This document shows positions 17,601-27,282 of a DNA stretch of 64,000 nt, one piece after another. The translations under genes and the position numbers were made by a program. The first letter of the stretch is position 1, and every line of letters begins with the position of its first letter. Location of the stretch: assembly GCF_900104695.1 (NCBI RefSeq), contig NZ_FNSW01000001.1:806001-870000 (forward strand). Direction: 5' to 3'. Below the pieces are notes generated by a model that was not told the origin of the DNA, did not search any database, and was given only the letters and a program-made list of their open reading frames with translations. This stretch comes from Paenibacillus sp. GP183 (GTDB taxonomy: Bacteria > Bacillota > Bacilli > Paenibacillales > NBRC-103111).

Positions 17601-17637
17601 AAACAATGGGGGAGAATTGAACCTCCCCCCATTGTTC
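17601..17637 (-). terminator. Intercistronic terminator-like hairpin between binding protein and permease genes
   Basis: On the minus strand AACAATGGGGGGAGG pairs with CTCCCCCATTGTT around a short loop and is followed by TTTTT. It lies 11 bases after the binding-protein stop, inside the operon. Such partial terminators or RNA-stabilising hairpins often set a high ratio of binding protein to membrane parts. Confidence 0.75.
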
Positions 17638-17647
17638 AGCAGTTAGC

Positions 17648-19606
17648 CTATTCTAAGTAGAATTGCTCCGGATGGGCAAGGCCCATTCCTCTGGTCTCGT
17701 CGCTTGAGAAAAGCGCAGTCGGAAAGTTTTTCAAATTATTTTTGACGATAAATACAACTGGTGTAGGGCTCGTATAGCCGATAACCCATTGATTTTTTTG
17801 GTGAAGCTTAACGATCTCGTTACTCCACTTCGTAATTTCTTCCTTGGTTTTGGCGGCTTTGAGTTTGTCCCAGTACTCCAAGATCAGGGCCACATCGCCT
17901 TCCGGCTTAACACCCTCCTTGCCCTTGGAGGAAGTATACAAACCGTAATGGCCGAACCAAGGGGTAATGACGCGGAGCGGAACGAGCTCATCCGGCCTTA
18001 AGGCAACGTTCATAACACTTACGTTAGCAATGCTGGCAGGTATTTTGTTGGCATACTTCAGGTCGTTGTAGCTGCCGTTATCGACTACCTTCAGATCGGT
18101 TTTGATGCCGACTTGATCGTAATATTTTCGAAGCAATTCTATAAATCTCTCGTCGTCGCCTTTCTGTTCATAGATGACGATAGATAAATCGGAACCGTCG
18201 GCATAGGTTCTGTATTTATGGTTACTGTCCCATTTCAACCCGATGTCGTCGAAGAGCTTGGCGGCGCGATTCGTGTCGTAGCCGATCCATTGCTTATCCC
18301 AGCCATCCTGGTAGTTTGGAAGGCCTTTAGGCACCGAAGCTTGAGCCGGCTTGCCTTGTCCGTTCGTTATAATTTCCGATACTTGATTGCGGTCTACGGC
18401 GACGGAGAGCGCCTCTCTGAATCGAATGTCTTGGAACAAAGCACGGAGCTTCGGAGCTTCGGTCGTTTGATTCAATTCAATTCCCGTACTGGACCAGCTT
18501 GTAGCTGACCAAGTAACGACGTGATAATTGCCTTTTTTCTCATTTTCCTTCAAAACCGTAAAATCTTTAAAATCAGCCCCGGTTAATTCAACGTTACCGG
18601 CAAACGTTTCAATCATCGTGTGGCTGCTGTCTTGCATTTTGGGCATTACGATGCGGTCAATATAAGGAAGCTGCTGGCCATCTTTGTCCGTCTTGAAAAA
18701 GTAGGGATTGCGCTCCAAAATGAATTTGTCGCTGTTGGCGTCATTTTTCGCTACCCAAGCGTTAAGCGTCGGGCGCTGCGGATACAACCAAAAATAGTAG
18801 CCAGTCCAAATGCCCAAGTTCTTCGTATCGTTGAAGCCGTATTGTTTGGCAACCTCAAGCGCTTTGTCTGGACCGATAAATTCCGGCAGAACCGTTTTGT
18901 AATAATGAGCAGGCGCGAAAAACCATTTGTTGTCGATCGCGAGGCGCTCCAGGAACTGAACGCTCGAGTGTTTGAACTTGACTTGAACCGTGTAATCGTC
19001 GACTTTGGTCACTTCGGCTCTTTCTTTCGATCCTGTTGCCGGATCAATGGAGTAATAGCAATCGTAGAGCGCTTTGCCGAACGTTTCCGGAATAAGCATA
19101 TGCTCCCAATAGAAGAGAACGTCATCAGCGTTGAAAACATGCCCGTCAGACCACTTCATGCCTTGGCGCAAATGTATGGTAAATAAGGTCGAATCGGCGT
19201 TCACATCGTAGCCTTTGGCAACGTTAGGTTCTACGCCTGAGCCGTCTTGCTTGAAACGGAATAGCGGTTCTTCCGTCACCATCTCGATTCCCCATTTATC
19301 GTTGGGTCCACTCCAAGGATACCGCCATTCGCCGCCATATTTTCCGGTTTTGTCAAGTACCGGCTCAATCATGATATCCTGCTTCGCCGGCAGCCGCTGA
19401 TCTACTGCTGGCAGCGTACCTGCCTTTGCAAGCGCTTCCAGCATTGGTGCTTCTTTAAACGTACCAGTAGAGGTTTTCGTACTTGCAGTATTCCCGGGTG
19501 AAGCGCTGTTCTGTGCATTATTGTTGTTTTTCGATAAACAGCCTGCTAACACGGAAATCGACAGCAGTACAACCACAGTGGTGGTTATCATTTTTTTTCT
19601 TGCCAT
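17648..19606 (-). CDS. Family 5 extracellular solute-binding lipoprotein
   Basis: The 652-residue protein starts with a lipoprotein signal (lipobox LAGC, Cys23) and a Ser/Thr/Asn-rich linker. The mature part has the family 5 marks: an early acidic strand, GMKWSDGHVFNADDVLFYWE and late LALRPDELVPL-type segments. At about 650 residues it is longer than many peptide-binding members and in the range of oligosaccharide-binding members. GGAGTG precedes the ATG. It is the first gene of the importer operon and faces the regulator gene across a 355-base gap that contains the regulator's terminator and must also contain this operon's promoter. Cargo is inferred to be a sugar oligomer from the glycosidases next door; peptides remain possible. 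Confidence 0.88.
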   Translation of the reverse strand: MARKKMITTTVVVLLSISVLAGCLSKNNNNAQNSASPGNTASTKTSTGTFKEAPMLEALAKAGTLPAVDQRLPAKQDIMIEPVLDKTGKYGGEWRYPWSGPNDKWGIEMVTEEPLFRFKQDGSGVEPNVAKGYDVNADSTLFTIHLRQGMKWSDGHVFNADDVLFYWEHMLIPETFGKALYDCYYSIDPATGSKERAEVTKVDDYTVQVKFKHSSVQFLERLAIDNKWFFAPAHYYKTVLPEFIGPDKALEVAKQYGFNDTKNLGIWTGYYFWLYPQRPTLNAWVAKNDANSDKFILERNPYFFKTDKDGQQLPYIDRIVMPKMQDSSHTMIETFAGNVELTGADFKDFTVLKENEKKGNYHVVTWSATSWSSTGIELNQTTEAPKLRALFQDIRFREALSVAVDRNQVSEIITNGQGKPAQASVPKGLPNYQDGWDKQWIGYDTNRAAKLFDDIGLKWDSNHKYRTYADGSDLSIVIYEQKGDDERFIELLRKYYDQVGIKTDLKVVDNGSYNDLKYANKIPASIANVSVMNVALRPDELVPLRVITPWFGHYGLYTSSKGKEGVKPEGDVALILEYWDKLKAAKTKEEITKWSNEIVKLHQKNQWVIGYTSPTPVVFIVKNNLKNFPTALFSSDETRGMGLAHPEQFYLE

Positions 19607-19881
19607 TTGGACACTCCATTCTCTCTTTATATTTCTTTAATCCAAAGCCATTCAATCCTTTAAACATAAGCAGGAATGTTCCATATGTATAGGCGCAGTC
19701 ATGTTCCCCCTCCAGCAATAAATAAAAATATCAATCGCTTATATTTAGATTATCTTATGTCATTGACATATTCAATAACCTTCCTTGTATTTATTTTGTA
19801 AACCTGATATTTGTTAATTTATTAAAAAAGAGGCTGTCCCCAATGGGTACTTCCAACTGAACCAGACCCAAAATAGGAACG
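19607..19881. other. Intergenic region carrying the importer promoter
   Basis: This AT-rich stretch must hold the promoter of the importer operon, but I see no promoter good enough to mark. A short segment at about 19826-19850 (AAAAAAGAGGCTGTCCCC) resembles ends of some insertion sequences; no transposase or second end is present. I see no coding region. Confidence 0.4.
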
Positions 19882-19926
19882 AAAAAACCTCCAACTCCAC
19901 TATAAATTTGGGTAGGAGGTTCGTTT
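19882..19926 (-). terminator. Terminator after the GntR-type regulator gene
   Basis: AACCTCC and GGAGGTT pair around a 22-base loop; on the minus strand the stem is followed by TTTTCG. It lies 36 bases past the regulator stop. The plus-strand side also has TTTTT, so it can act in both directions. Confidence 0.7.
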
Positions 19927-19961
19927 TTGACTCCATATTGCTGACGCTGCTTATTTAGCTT

Positions 19962-21110
19962 CTACTCTATTTGGAGTGAACGAACGGAGCTTCGTTCGAC
20001 AATCGAGGTGTTTACTTTTATCGTAATAGCTCCTTGCCTCGAATTGTCCATACGTTGCATGAGCAAATTTACTGCAGCTTCTCCCAATTTCTCCGTAGTT
20101 TGTCTACCAGTAGTTAAGGGAACGGGCAGCAGGCTCGCCAATTGAATATCGGTAAATCCGACAATGGACAGCTGTTCGGGGACGGACTTGTTCATATGTA
20201 TAGCTGTGTAGAGGCAGGAAGCCGCTACGTAGTCATCGGCGCATACCAATGCCGTTAAAGTATGGTTGCACCCGATAAGAGTCTCCAATTGCGGGTTGGA
20301 TGCGTTCAAGTTGTTTAAGTAATCCTCCGTACACTCCAGGAAGATATTTTGGCTATTGATGGGAAGATTGTGATCAAGCATAGCTCGTAAATATCCCTGA
20401 TAGCGATCCTCCCTGCTTGTCACCCCATCAAATATCATCGAAACATAGCCTATCTCTTTGTGACCCTTGGCAATCAAATATTGTGTAAGATTATAGGCGC
20501 CTTGATAGTGATCGTGATAAACACAATCAATTTGAACTTCACGGAATATTCGATCAATGATGACCAGCGGGTAGTTCAAAAGATTCAGCCTCAACACTTT
20601 CTCACTGCATGTCTTTCGCCCACGCGGATACAAAATAATGCCCTCTATTTGATCTTCGTAAAGCTCCTGCAGACACTCGCTTTCATCCTCTTTGTCCGTT
20701 GTTATCTTAATAAGCAAATGACAACCGGACTTTCGGGCTTCATTTTCTACCGATGAGATGATCCGGGATATATAATCGTCCATATTTGGCACCAATATAG
20801 CGATCCTTTTCTTAATTGGCCGCATTACTTTTGGGGTGTAAGCCGGCAGGTCCTCAGCTTCCCAAACCGAGCCGTTCTCAGATAGAAAAGTTCCTCTTCT
20901 TGCAAGTCTATACACGATACCTTGTTTAGCCAATGATTCCAGAGCAAGCTTCGTGGTCATTCTACTAACACCGAACTTCTTTGCCAATTCACCTTCTGAA
21001 GGAACGGGATCGTGAGCTCTCAGCTTTCTGCTGCGAATTTCCGTTTTTAGTTTCTCAGCAATTTGGACGTATAGCAGCTGCTTTCTTTCTTTTTCACGAT
21101 GGAACACCAA
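19962..21110 (-). CDS. GntR-type regulator with LacI-like sugar-binding domain
   Basis: The 382-residue protein has an N-terminal GntR winged helix (about 10-77; VPSEGELAKKFGVSRMTTKLAL) and a C-terminal LacI/periplasmic-binding-like effector domain (about 105-380; IAILVPNMDDYISRI, then CADDYVAASCLY and a final VNTSIVERSS). This is the architecture of AraR and similar repressors of carbohydrate genes. The start is TTG 21110, or the adjacent GTG, with AAGGAATGAG upstream; no ATG fits. It sits between the importer and glycosidase genes and reads on the same strand. A dyad just upstream of its start is a candidate operator. It is likely to repress the locus until an imported sugar binds. Confidence 0.9.
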   Translation of the reverse strand: MVFHREKERKQLLYVQIAEKLKTEIRSRKLRAHDPVPSEGELAKKFGVSRMTTKLALESLAKQGIVYRLARRGTFLSENGSVWEAEDLPAYTPKVMRPIKKRIAILVPNMDDYISRIISSVENEARKSGCHLLIKITTDKEDESECLQELYEDQIEGIILYPRGRKTCSEKVLRLNLLNYPLVIIDRIFREVQIDCVYHDHYQGAYNLTQYLIAKGHKEIGYVSMIFDGVTSREDRYQGYLRAMLDHNLPINSQNIFLECTEDYLNNLNASNPQLETLIGCNHTLTALVCADDYVAASCLYTAIHMNKSVPEQLSIVGFTDIQLASLLPVPLTTGRQTTEKLGEAAVNLLMQRMDNSRQGAITIKVNTSIVERSSVRSLQIE

Positions 21111-21136
21111 TTCGGCTCATTCCTTCACTGTTTATC

Positions 21137-21171
21137 TATATCAGAAGTATACTAACATAAATACTGATATA
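21137..21171. promoter_or_regulatory. Candidate operator of the GntR-type regulator
   Basis: TATATCAG (21137-21144) and CTGATATA (21164-21171) form an exact inverted repeat, with an AGTATACT palindrome (21146-21153) between them. The site lies 27-61 bases upstream of the regulator start and 50 bases after the GH95 stop, a natural place for autoregulation. Confidence 0.5.
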
Positions 21172-21219
21172 AATACCATATCAATCATTCATTTTAATCA
21201 AATCTTAAAACTCTTCAAA

Positions 21220-23580
21220 TTAAAAAGTGATTATATATCGTTTACCTTTCACCGTCGGAAAGCTGATCAACCCTGGATCAAGAGTTTCTGTTCGAATAGG
21301 AACATCAGCATCCCATACCCCCACATTCCCATCAACACGAAGGTTGCAGTTCTCCCCGGCCTCGGACAAAATCAGTGCTTGTCGGATCGAGCCCTCATCC
21401 CAAATGAGATCAACTGCAAATCCTCCGCGTGCCCTTAACCCTTTGACCGAGCCCTTCGTCCAACTATCCGGCAAGGCGGAAAGCAGGTGCAGATACCCTT
21501 GATGCGATTGTAAAAGCATCTCCGCAATTCCAGCGGTTACTGCAAAATTACCATCAATCTGAAATGGAGGATGCGCATCGAACAGGTTGGCATATACGCC
21601 GCCTTTATTTTCGTAGTTTGTTTCGTCTGTTTTTACAAGCTGCAGCAATTTCCCAATCATACGCAAAGCTCGATTTCCATCTTGGAAGCGTGCCCATAAG
21701 TTTACCTTCCAGCCTAAGCTCCATCCTGTTCCTTCATCCCCGCGACGTTCTAAAGCTTGCCTTGCTGCTGCAAAGTACAGGGGTTCCTTCGCTGCCGTTA
21801 ATTGGCGACCGGGGTAAACGCCAAAAACATGAGAGATATGGCGATGATGCACGTCTTCATCCTCAAAATCTTCAAACCATTCTTGAAGCTGCCCATACTT
21901 GCCAATTTGCATTGGATAAAGCCGTTCAAGAGCTCGATTTAACTCATCGCGAAACTCTTCGTCGATTTGTAATATTTCCGCTGCTTCGATACAGTTGGTA
22001 AATAAATCCCGGATAATCGCTATATCCATCGTCGATGCAATGCTCACAGCAGTTTTACCTTCTTCTGTCACAAATTTATGTTCAGGTGATGTTGAAGGAG
22101 CGGTAATTAATCGGCCCGAACCGTCATCCACTAACCAATCCAGACAAAACAGAGCCGATTCTTTCATTAGTGGGTATGCTCTTTGACGTAAATAATCCTC
22201 ATTTTTGCCAAAAGCGTAATGCTCCCACAGATGCTGGGAAACCCATGCACCGCCCATTGGCCACAAGGCCCAGACAGGATCGCCGGCAACGGGTGCCGTG
22301 TGCCCCCATATATCCATATTGTGATGCGCCGTCCAGCCCCTTGCCCCATAATTGATGCGCGCAGTGTCTTTTCCGTTAAGCGCCATTCTTTCGATGAGTG
22401 AAAGAAAGGGTTCATGGCATTCTTCCAGATTACAGTTTTCCACCGGCCAATAGTTCATTTCTGCGTTGATGTTCAGCGTCCAGTTGCTGCTCCAAGGCGG
22501 GCGTGTCTCATTGTTCCAAATACCTTGTAAATTAGCAGGCTGCGTACCTGAACGAGAGCTCGCGATCATCAGATACCGACCGTAATCAAATATTAATTTA
22601 ATAAGCCCTGGATCGTTGGCCCCATATTCGATAACTCGCTGATCGGTCGATAGATGATCAGGAGCCAATGTCTCCCCTATGTTTAATTCGACGCGGTTAA
22701 ATAACCGTTGGTGATCTTCGATGTGGTTTTGGCGTACTGTTTCATAGGATTGTAAGAGCACTGAATCCAAATACTGCTTAGCCACTCTCGAGGGATCTTG
22801 TCCTACACTATTTGCTTTATGGTCAGTTACAGTAAAACTTGTAGCCGCACTGAAATAGAGCGTCGCTGAAGTTGCTCCCAGAATATGCAATCCAGTGGAA
22901 TTAACCTGCAATATCCCATCATCATGCTCAGCTCCAAGACGGCCTTCGAAATGAATGGCTTCGGTAGTCTCCGGTTGTCCGTAAATAATCGGATGATCGG
23001 TTGCATGATATTTCGGGTCTACATGTTCAGGGGCAATACCTCGGAATAGATTTTGATTGCCGTCCATTGCTGTTTCATAACGAAGCGGACTATCCAATCT
23101 GGCATGAACATTCAGCATGCCCGCATGGCTTGATTGAAGCCGAATCACTATGGCTTGATCTGGATGGGAGGCAAATACATCACGCGTAAAGCTAACTTCA
23201 CCGATTTGGTATTGAACCCTGGATATTCCCTCAGCAATGTTCAAGCTCCTCATGTAGGAACTCGCAATATTGCCATGATCAAATTGCAGGTGTAGATCGC
23301 CAAGCGGTAAATAAGATTGCCCATTGGGTCCTAACATGCCTCTGCTCAATTGATCAGCTTCGAGAAATCGCCCTTCGAATAAAAGTTGGCGCACTTCCGG
23401 AAGCAGTTCCTTCGCTCGTGGATTGTTCCAGTCCTTTGGTGGTCCGGACCAGAGCGTATCTTCATTTAATTGCAGAAGCTCTTTTTCCACACCACCGAAG
23501 ATCATAGCGCCCAGTCGTCCATTACCGATGGGCAATGCTTCTGTCCATTCTTTTGCAGCTGTCTTGTATTTAAGTTCCAT
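21220..23580 (-). CDS. Glycoside hydrolase family 95 (alpha-L-fucosidase type)
   Basis: The 786-residue enzyme reads as GH95 throughout: N-terminal [13 protein letters not shown] and [11 protein letters not shown], then the (alpha/alpha)6 catalytic domain. The four residues known from the Bifidobacterium alpha-1,2-fucosidase have clear counterparts: N369 and N371 in [10 protein letters not shown], the general acid E500 in TSPEH, and D676 in QIDGNF. Known family activities are alpha-1,2-L-fucosidase and alpha-L-galactosidase. There is no signal peptide, so it acts inside the cell on imported oligosaccharides. The start is ATG 23580 with GGAGAGGA upstream. It is preceded, 44 bases away, by the GH110-like gene, probably in one transcript. 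Confidence 0.93.
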   Translation of the reverse strand: MELKYKTAAKEWTEALPIGNGRLGAMIFGGVEKELLQLNEDTLWSGPPKDWNNPRAKELLPEVRQLLFEGRFLEADQLSRGMLGPNGQSYLPLGDLHLQFDHGNIASSYMRSLNIAEGISRVQYQIGEVSFTRDVFASHPDQAIVIRLQSSHAGMLNVHARLDSPLRYETAMDGNQNLFRGIAPEHVDPKYHATDHPIIYGQPETTEAIHFEGRLGAEHDDGILQVNSTGLHILGATSATLYFSAATSFTVTDHKANSVGQDPSRVAKQYLDSVLLQSYETVRQNHIEDHQRLFNRVELNIGETLAPDHLSTDQRVIEYGANDPGLIKLIFDYGRYLMIASSRSGTQPANLQGIWNNETRPPWSSNWTLNINAEMNYWPVENCNLEECHEPFLSLIERMALNGKDTARINYGARGWTAHHNMDIWGHTAPVAGDPVWALWPMGGAWVSQHLWEHYAFGKNEDYLRQRAYPLMKESALFCLDWLVDDGSGRLITAPSTSPEHKFVTEEGKTAVSIASTMDIAIIRDLFTNCIEAAEILQIDEEFRDELNRALERLYPMQIGKYGQLQEWFEDFEDEDVHHRHISHVFGVYPGRQLTAAKEPLYFAAARQALERRGDEGTGWSLGWKVNLWARFQDGNRALRMIGKLLQLVKTDETNYENKGGVYANLFDAHPPFQIDGNFAVTAGIAEMLLQSHQGYLHLLSALPDSWTKGSVKGLRARGGFAVDLIWDEGSIRQALILSEAGENCNLRVDGNVGVWDADVPIRTETLDPGLISFPTVKGKRYIITF

Positions 23581-23624
23581 TGTATCCTCTCCTAATCCCA
23601 AATTAAAAGTTAACTTCTCCTAGT

Positions 23625-25412
23625 TCATTCGTGATGAATATTCAAGTCTTGTTCCGGCGAAACCAAAACCGATTCTGTCTCCATAAATCTTATTTGGACA
23701 TTTTTATGTAACTCTGACTCAGTAAAATTATTTCCCTGGATAACCACTTCACTACAGGCAACCAATTCAATTACAAAACGCGCTGCATCTGAATTCCCAG
23801 CGAACGCTGATCCGACAACATCATTATTTAGAACTTGGAGTCCCTGCGTACTTTTAGCATGTAAAACAGGATTATCTTTTAAATCAAACTTGTTGTCTAC
23901 TATACGAATATTTCTATGAACCGGGTTGTCCAAAGCAATCACTTCATTTTCCGGAGCAATGTGGATAACGGGAGTGCCGCAATGGATAAAACGATTATGG
24001 CGAATCGTAACATTGTTGACCATGCCTGATTCATACCAGCTTTTTGCATCGTCGCCTATCAAAATCCCGCTCATGCCCATCCCTTCGAAATGATTGTCTT
24101 CAATGACAACTTTCTTCCTTGTCATTACCAAAATACCACGTGTAGGGATTCGTAAAAATCGATTATTGCGGATTTCAACTTCAGGCGTCCAGGATGCATT
24201 CTCGACCGCATCTCCTGCTTCAAACCCTTCAGGCAAATCTCGTTCCAGTGTCAGCAATATGTCTCGCATGTTAATCTGCTCTGAATGCTTCACCGTATGG
24301 GAATCGTAAACCGTAAGCGAATTACCACGCACAAAATCAATCGTATCGCCTGGGAAAAATCCATTAAAACCATACGTTTGTCCATGCATATAGCGCACGA
24401 CAATTTGCCGGGGAGCCGGCTGATCCACGATTTGTAAATGCGTTCCATGAACATTGACAGCATCATCATGGGCTCCCTCAAAATGGCTGTTCAGAATGCG
24501 AACAAACCCTTTGACACTCGAAAAGTGCATAAAATCAGCAAAAGCCGCACAGGTGCGTCCGGTTTCCGGTCTCGGTGCCAAGAGTATGCTGTCAAACATA
24601 AGATTTTCGCTGAATTGCCCGACAATACCTATACCGTGCATATAATGGAAACGCAAAGAAGTCCCCGTGATGCTCGTACTTTGATGGATAAATATACCAA
24701 CCTGATCCCTAATGCCATCGCGCATTTGAAACACGTTTCCAACTTTCGTATCCGGCACATGATCAAAGTGGAGCCGAAGTTTACTAGGTTCAAGCTGCTC
24801 TATATTAATTGCAGTCGTCACCAGATTAGGAACACGCCAAGTTGTGTTCTTCAGCGGGTCATATTCCTGTGCGGGTCCATCTGTATAATACCAGCCTTCG
24901 CCAATCCAGGACAACTTCCCCTCCTCAAGCGAATACCACGAATCGTCATGTGTTCGAACATCAAGATAGTGGCTCCCCATCTCTTCAACCGTTATTTCCG
25001 ACATCGTAGGACGTTCGAAATCCGTACTAAAATTATTCAGGATTATATGGTGGCATTCATCCAACACAATCATGGTCATTTTCCCGTGAAACATAAACAG
25101 AGAACCATGCCCTTCCACCGTTAAATAACGAATTCCTTTGAAGAGCAGACCAATCGTTTTCGTTATATCAGAGTTTTCTTCCTCTGAAGTGGTGTTCGAA
25201 ATATAATAGGGTATTTTTGCTGCATGTTGGGGAAAAAAGTCATAGCGTCCTCTGGGAAACTCCAGCACGACAGGGCCGTCGATGGCCTTAACCGCCTCTA
25301 TGGCTTTCCTCACCGCGATGACAGCATCTTGCCCTGAATCGGTTATGGCTCCATAATCTGTGACACGGATAACCTTATTTGCGTGACCAGAATTGAAATC
25401 GTTATTCGGCAT
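23625..25412 (-). CDS. GH110-like alpha-1,3-galactosidase (parallel beta-helix)
   Basis: The 595-residue protein opens with VTDYGAITDSGQDAV and the FPRGRYDF segment typical of GH110, followed by YYISNTTSEEE and many short beta-helix coils rich in Asn and His. The central HFEGAHDDAVNVHGTHLQI contains paired Asp316-Asp317 and matches the DDAxNVHGxY signature I remember for GH110 catalytic residues. GH110 enzymes remove alpha-1,3-linked galactose, including from branched blood group B structures. No signal peptide is visible, so it acts in the cytoplasm. GAGAAGG lies eight bases before the ATG. Alternative: another beta-helix glycosidase or lyase. It precedes the GH95 gene on the same strand. 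Confidence 0.82.
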   Translation of the reverse strand: MPNNDFNSGHANKVIRVTDYGAITDSGQDAVIAVRKAIEAVKAIDGPVVLEFPRGRYDFFPQHAAKIPYYISNTTSEEENSDITKTIGLLFKGIRYLTVEGHGSLFMFHGKMTMIVLDECHHIILNNFSTDFERPTMSEITVEEMGSHYLDVRTHDDSWYSLEEGKLSWIGEGWYYTDGPAQEYDPLKNTTWRVPNLVTTAINIEQLEPSKLRLHFDHVPDTKVGNVFQMRDGIRDQVGIFIHQSTSITGTSLRFHYMHGIGIVGQFSENLMFDSILLAPRPETGRTCAAFADFMHFSSVKGFVRILNSHFEGAHDDAVNVHGTHLQIVDQPAPRQIVVRYMHGQTYGFNGFFPGDTIDFVRGNSLTVYDSHTVKHSEQINMRDILLTLERDLPEGFEAGDAVENASWTPEVEIRNNRFLRIPTRGILVMTRKKVVIEDNHFEGMGMSGILIGDDAKSWYESGMVNNVTIRHNRFIHCGTPVIHIAPENEVIALDNPVHRNIRIVDNKFDLKDNPVLHAKSTQGLQVLNNDVVGSAFAGNSDAARFVIELVACSEVVIQGNNFTESELHKNVQIRFMETESVLVSPEQDLNIHHE

Positions 25413-25593
25413 TATTGAAACCTTCTCTCCGATGTAAAATTTGATTGACGATAGAGTGATTCAACCTCCGCTCTACTTGAATCATAGCAAATAGCGGACC
25501 TACAGCCAATACTTTCTCATTCAGGCCTATTCTCTATACCTGTTCCCTGATGCGATTTATAAACACAATTTAAACCTCCAAGCATTGGATGCG

Positions 25594-25652
25594 CAAAAAA
25601 ACCTCGACATTAATTGCCGAAGTCATGATAGTCGTGCCTTTCCGTGGAGGTC
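25594..25652 (-). terminator. Terminator after the alpha/beta hydrolase gene
   Basis: On the minus strand ACCTC and GAGGT close a multi-branched stem containing an inner CGAC/GTCG pair, followed by seven T. It lies 16 bases after the alpha/beta hydrolase stop. The rest of the gap up to the GH110-like gene (25413-25593) shows no coding region and must hold that gene's promoter. Confidence 0.55.
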
Positions 25653-25667
25653 CCTATGCAAAGCTGT

Positions 25668-26450
25668 TCAACCAATAAATTGTGCCAATAACTGGTTAAA
25701 CTTGTCGCGTTCTTCCCAGAATGGACCGTGACCGCTGTATTGAAACGGTACAAGTTTTGAGTTATTTATTTGTTGATTTAATACCTGAGCTTGTGCAAAA
25801 GGAATCACTTTGTCATGTATGCCGTGAGTGATTAAAGTGGGGACCCTTATTTTTGGCAGATCAGCATCCAACTTTTCATCTCTTAATGTAACGATAATTG
25901 CCGCGGTTGACCAACCTGCTGCTTGCAATCCCATTTGGTAAAACCAGTTTGAAAATGGGTCGCTAATATACTGAAAGAAAAAGGTTTCTGTTACTCTTCG
26001 GATCATCTTAGGTCGGTCATTAAGGGCTTCAGCAAGAAATGTACTGGCAGTTTCTGCTGTAAAACCCGTGGGAGCTGCAGCGTCAATAAGGATAAGCTTG
26101 GATACTCCGTAACCATTATATCGGGACATATAACGAATCGCTATCGCTCCGCCCGTAGAGTGACCAGCTAATGTAAAATTGTTTAATTGAAGTGCACCGA
26201 CTACGGCGCGAATATCATCTGCCAAGCGGTTATAATTGTAGCCGTTCATGGGTTTATCCGATTTACCGAAGCCTCTCCAGTCAATCCCAATACAGCGGTA
26301 TCCCATAGAGGGAAGTACGTTAAACTGATATTCAAATTGATTATGGTTTAACGGCCAACCATGTAAAAATAAAATCGTCTTGCTGCCCCCGGGGTTTATA
26401 TCTTCCACATATAAATTAACACCTGATTCTACATTAACAAAGTATCCCAC
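25668..26450 (-). CDS. Alpha/beta hydrolase (haloperoxidase/esterase-like)
   Basis: The 260-residue protein has a full catalytic triad: nucleophile Ser98 in GHSTGG, Asp213 in HGIHDK and His241 in SGHGPF. The HGWP oxyanion-type motif is at 30-33 and a DWRGFGKSDKP segment follows. These features match non-heme chloroperoxidase-like and small esterase members, which act on esters or lactones. No export signal is present. The gene stands alone, with a terminator after it and a terminator of the upstream gene before it. Substrate is not predictable. Confidence 0.88.
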   Translation of the reverse strand: MGYFVNVESGVNLYVEDINPGGSKTILFLHGWPLNHNQFEYQFNVLPSMGYRCIGIDWRGFGKSDKPMNGYNYNRLADDIRAVVGALQLNNFTLAGHSTGGAIAIRYMSRYNGYGVSKLILIDAAAPTGFTAETASTFLAEALNDRPKMIRRVTETFFFQYISDPFSNWFYQMGLQAAGWSTAAIIVTLRDEKLDADLPKIRVPTLITHGIHDKVIPFAQAQVLNQQINNSKLVPFQYSGHGPFWEERDKFNQLLAQFIG

Positions 26451-26542
26451 TCCGATTCCCCCCGTTTAAATAAAGTGTCATCAGCTATAAGATACTCAGC
26501 CAGGCAAATATGGGTGAAAGCCCATCGGAGATTCCTTTAAAC

Positions 26543-26592
26543 GAAAAATACCTTCGAGAAGCACCTGCGTTCGGGCTGCTACTCGAAGGTAA
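26543..26592 (-). terminator. Terminator after the nitroreductase gene
   Basis: ACCTTCGAG (26550-26558) pairs with CTCGAAGGT (26582-26590), with an inner AGCA/TGCT pair. On the minus strand it is followed by ATTTTTCG. It lies 12 bases past the nitroreductase stop. Confidence 0.8.
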
Positions 26593-26603
26593 ATTGTTTT
26601 TTA

Positions 26604-27254
26604 TTACACTTGAGGCATTTCGTTAAAGAACATCACGTTTTCTATTGGCAGTCTTGTAGTCGTATGTCCAGGCTTAGCGGCCTTGCCAATGGCAATCAGC
26701 ATAATCGGAACGTACCGATCTGAAACACCGAAAGCTTCCATGAATGCTGCCTTGTCGTATCCGCCCATCGGGACTGTATCGAAGCCTTTAGCACGGGCAA
26801 TCAGCATCAGCTGCATTGAAATCAATCCGCAATCGATAAATGCGGCCCGTCGGGAATCTTCCGAAGACCGGGTTTGGATTCGCTCGACGAACATATTCGC
26901 CGTCTCCTCTGGCATTAACCCCGCTTTGACCGCTTGCCCGTATATCTCCGCTGCCTTTTTGTTGCTTTCCAAGTCACCAAGAACGGTGATGACAGCAGAT
27001 GCTTCAATGATCTGCTGCTGATTGAAAGCGATAGGAAGCAACTTCTGTTTCAACTCCGGTGAGTCGATGATGAGAAACCGCCACGACTGCATGTTGGCGG
27101 ACGAAGGGGCCAATGCAGCCAGTTCGAGCATCTCGGTCAATTCTTCGCGCGGGATAATCACCGAAGTGTCGTAGCTGCGGACAGAATGGCGTTCCCTAAT
27201 GACGTCGAAAAAGTTTTGTGGCTCCAACTGTTGGGGCGCTTGTGAAAGGGTCAT
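26604..27254 (-). CDS. Nitroreductase family flavoprotein
   Basis: The 216-residue protein has the nitroreductase hallmarks: FFDVIRERHSVRSYD at the N-terminus (FMN phosphate contact), the LAALAPSSANMQSWRF motif at about 47-62, and a late GKAAKPGHTTTRLP segment before a short tail. It would reduce nitro or quinone-like compounds with NAD(P)H. AGGAGGAAGA precedes the ATG. It follows an Rrf2-family regulator gene, and the 214-base gap contains a near-consensus promoter with three matching dyads, so it is probably induced under redox or electrophile stress when the regulator releases. Substrate not predictable. Confidence 0.92.
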   Translation of the reverse strand: MTLSQAPQQLEPQNFFDVIRERHSVRSYDTSVIIPREELTEMLELAALAPSSANMQSWRFLIIDSPELKQKLLPIAFNQQQIIEASAVITVLGDLESNKKAAEIYGQAVKAGLMPEETANMFVERIQTRSSEDSRRAAFIDCGLISMQLMLIARAKGFDTVPMGGYDKAAFMEAFGVSDRYVPIMLIAIGKAAKPGHTTTRLPIENVMFFNEMPQV

Positions 27255-27282
27255 CTTATTATCTTCCTCCTGTACTTAGATT

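Noticed and set aside
19826-19880. Segment resembling an insertion-sequence end (GAGGCTGTCCCC) before the regulator terminator
   Set aside because: No transposase, no second inverted end and no target duplication visible; treated as ordinary intergenic DNA.
24438-25124. Plus-strand open frame of about 230 codons inside the GH110-like gene
   Set aside because: Antisense to a family-level match; composition and lack of start signals indicate a chance frame.
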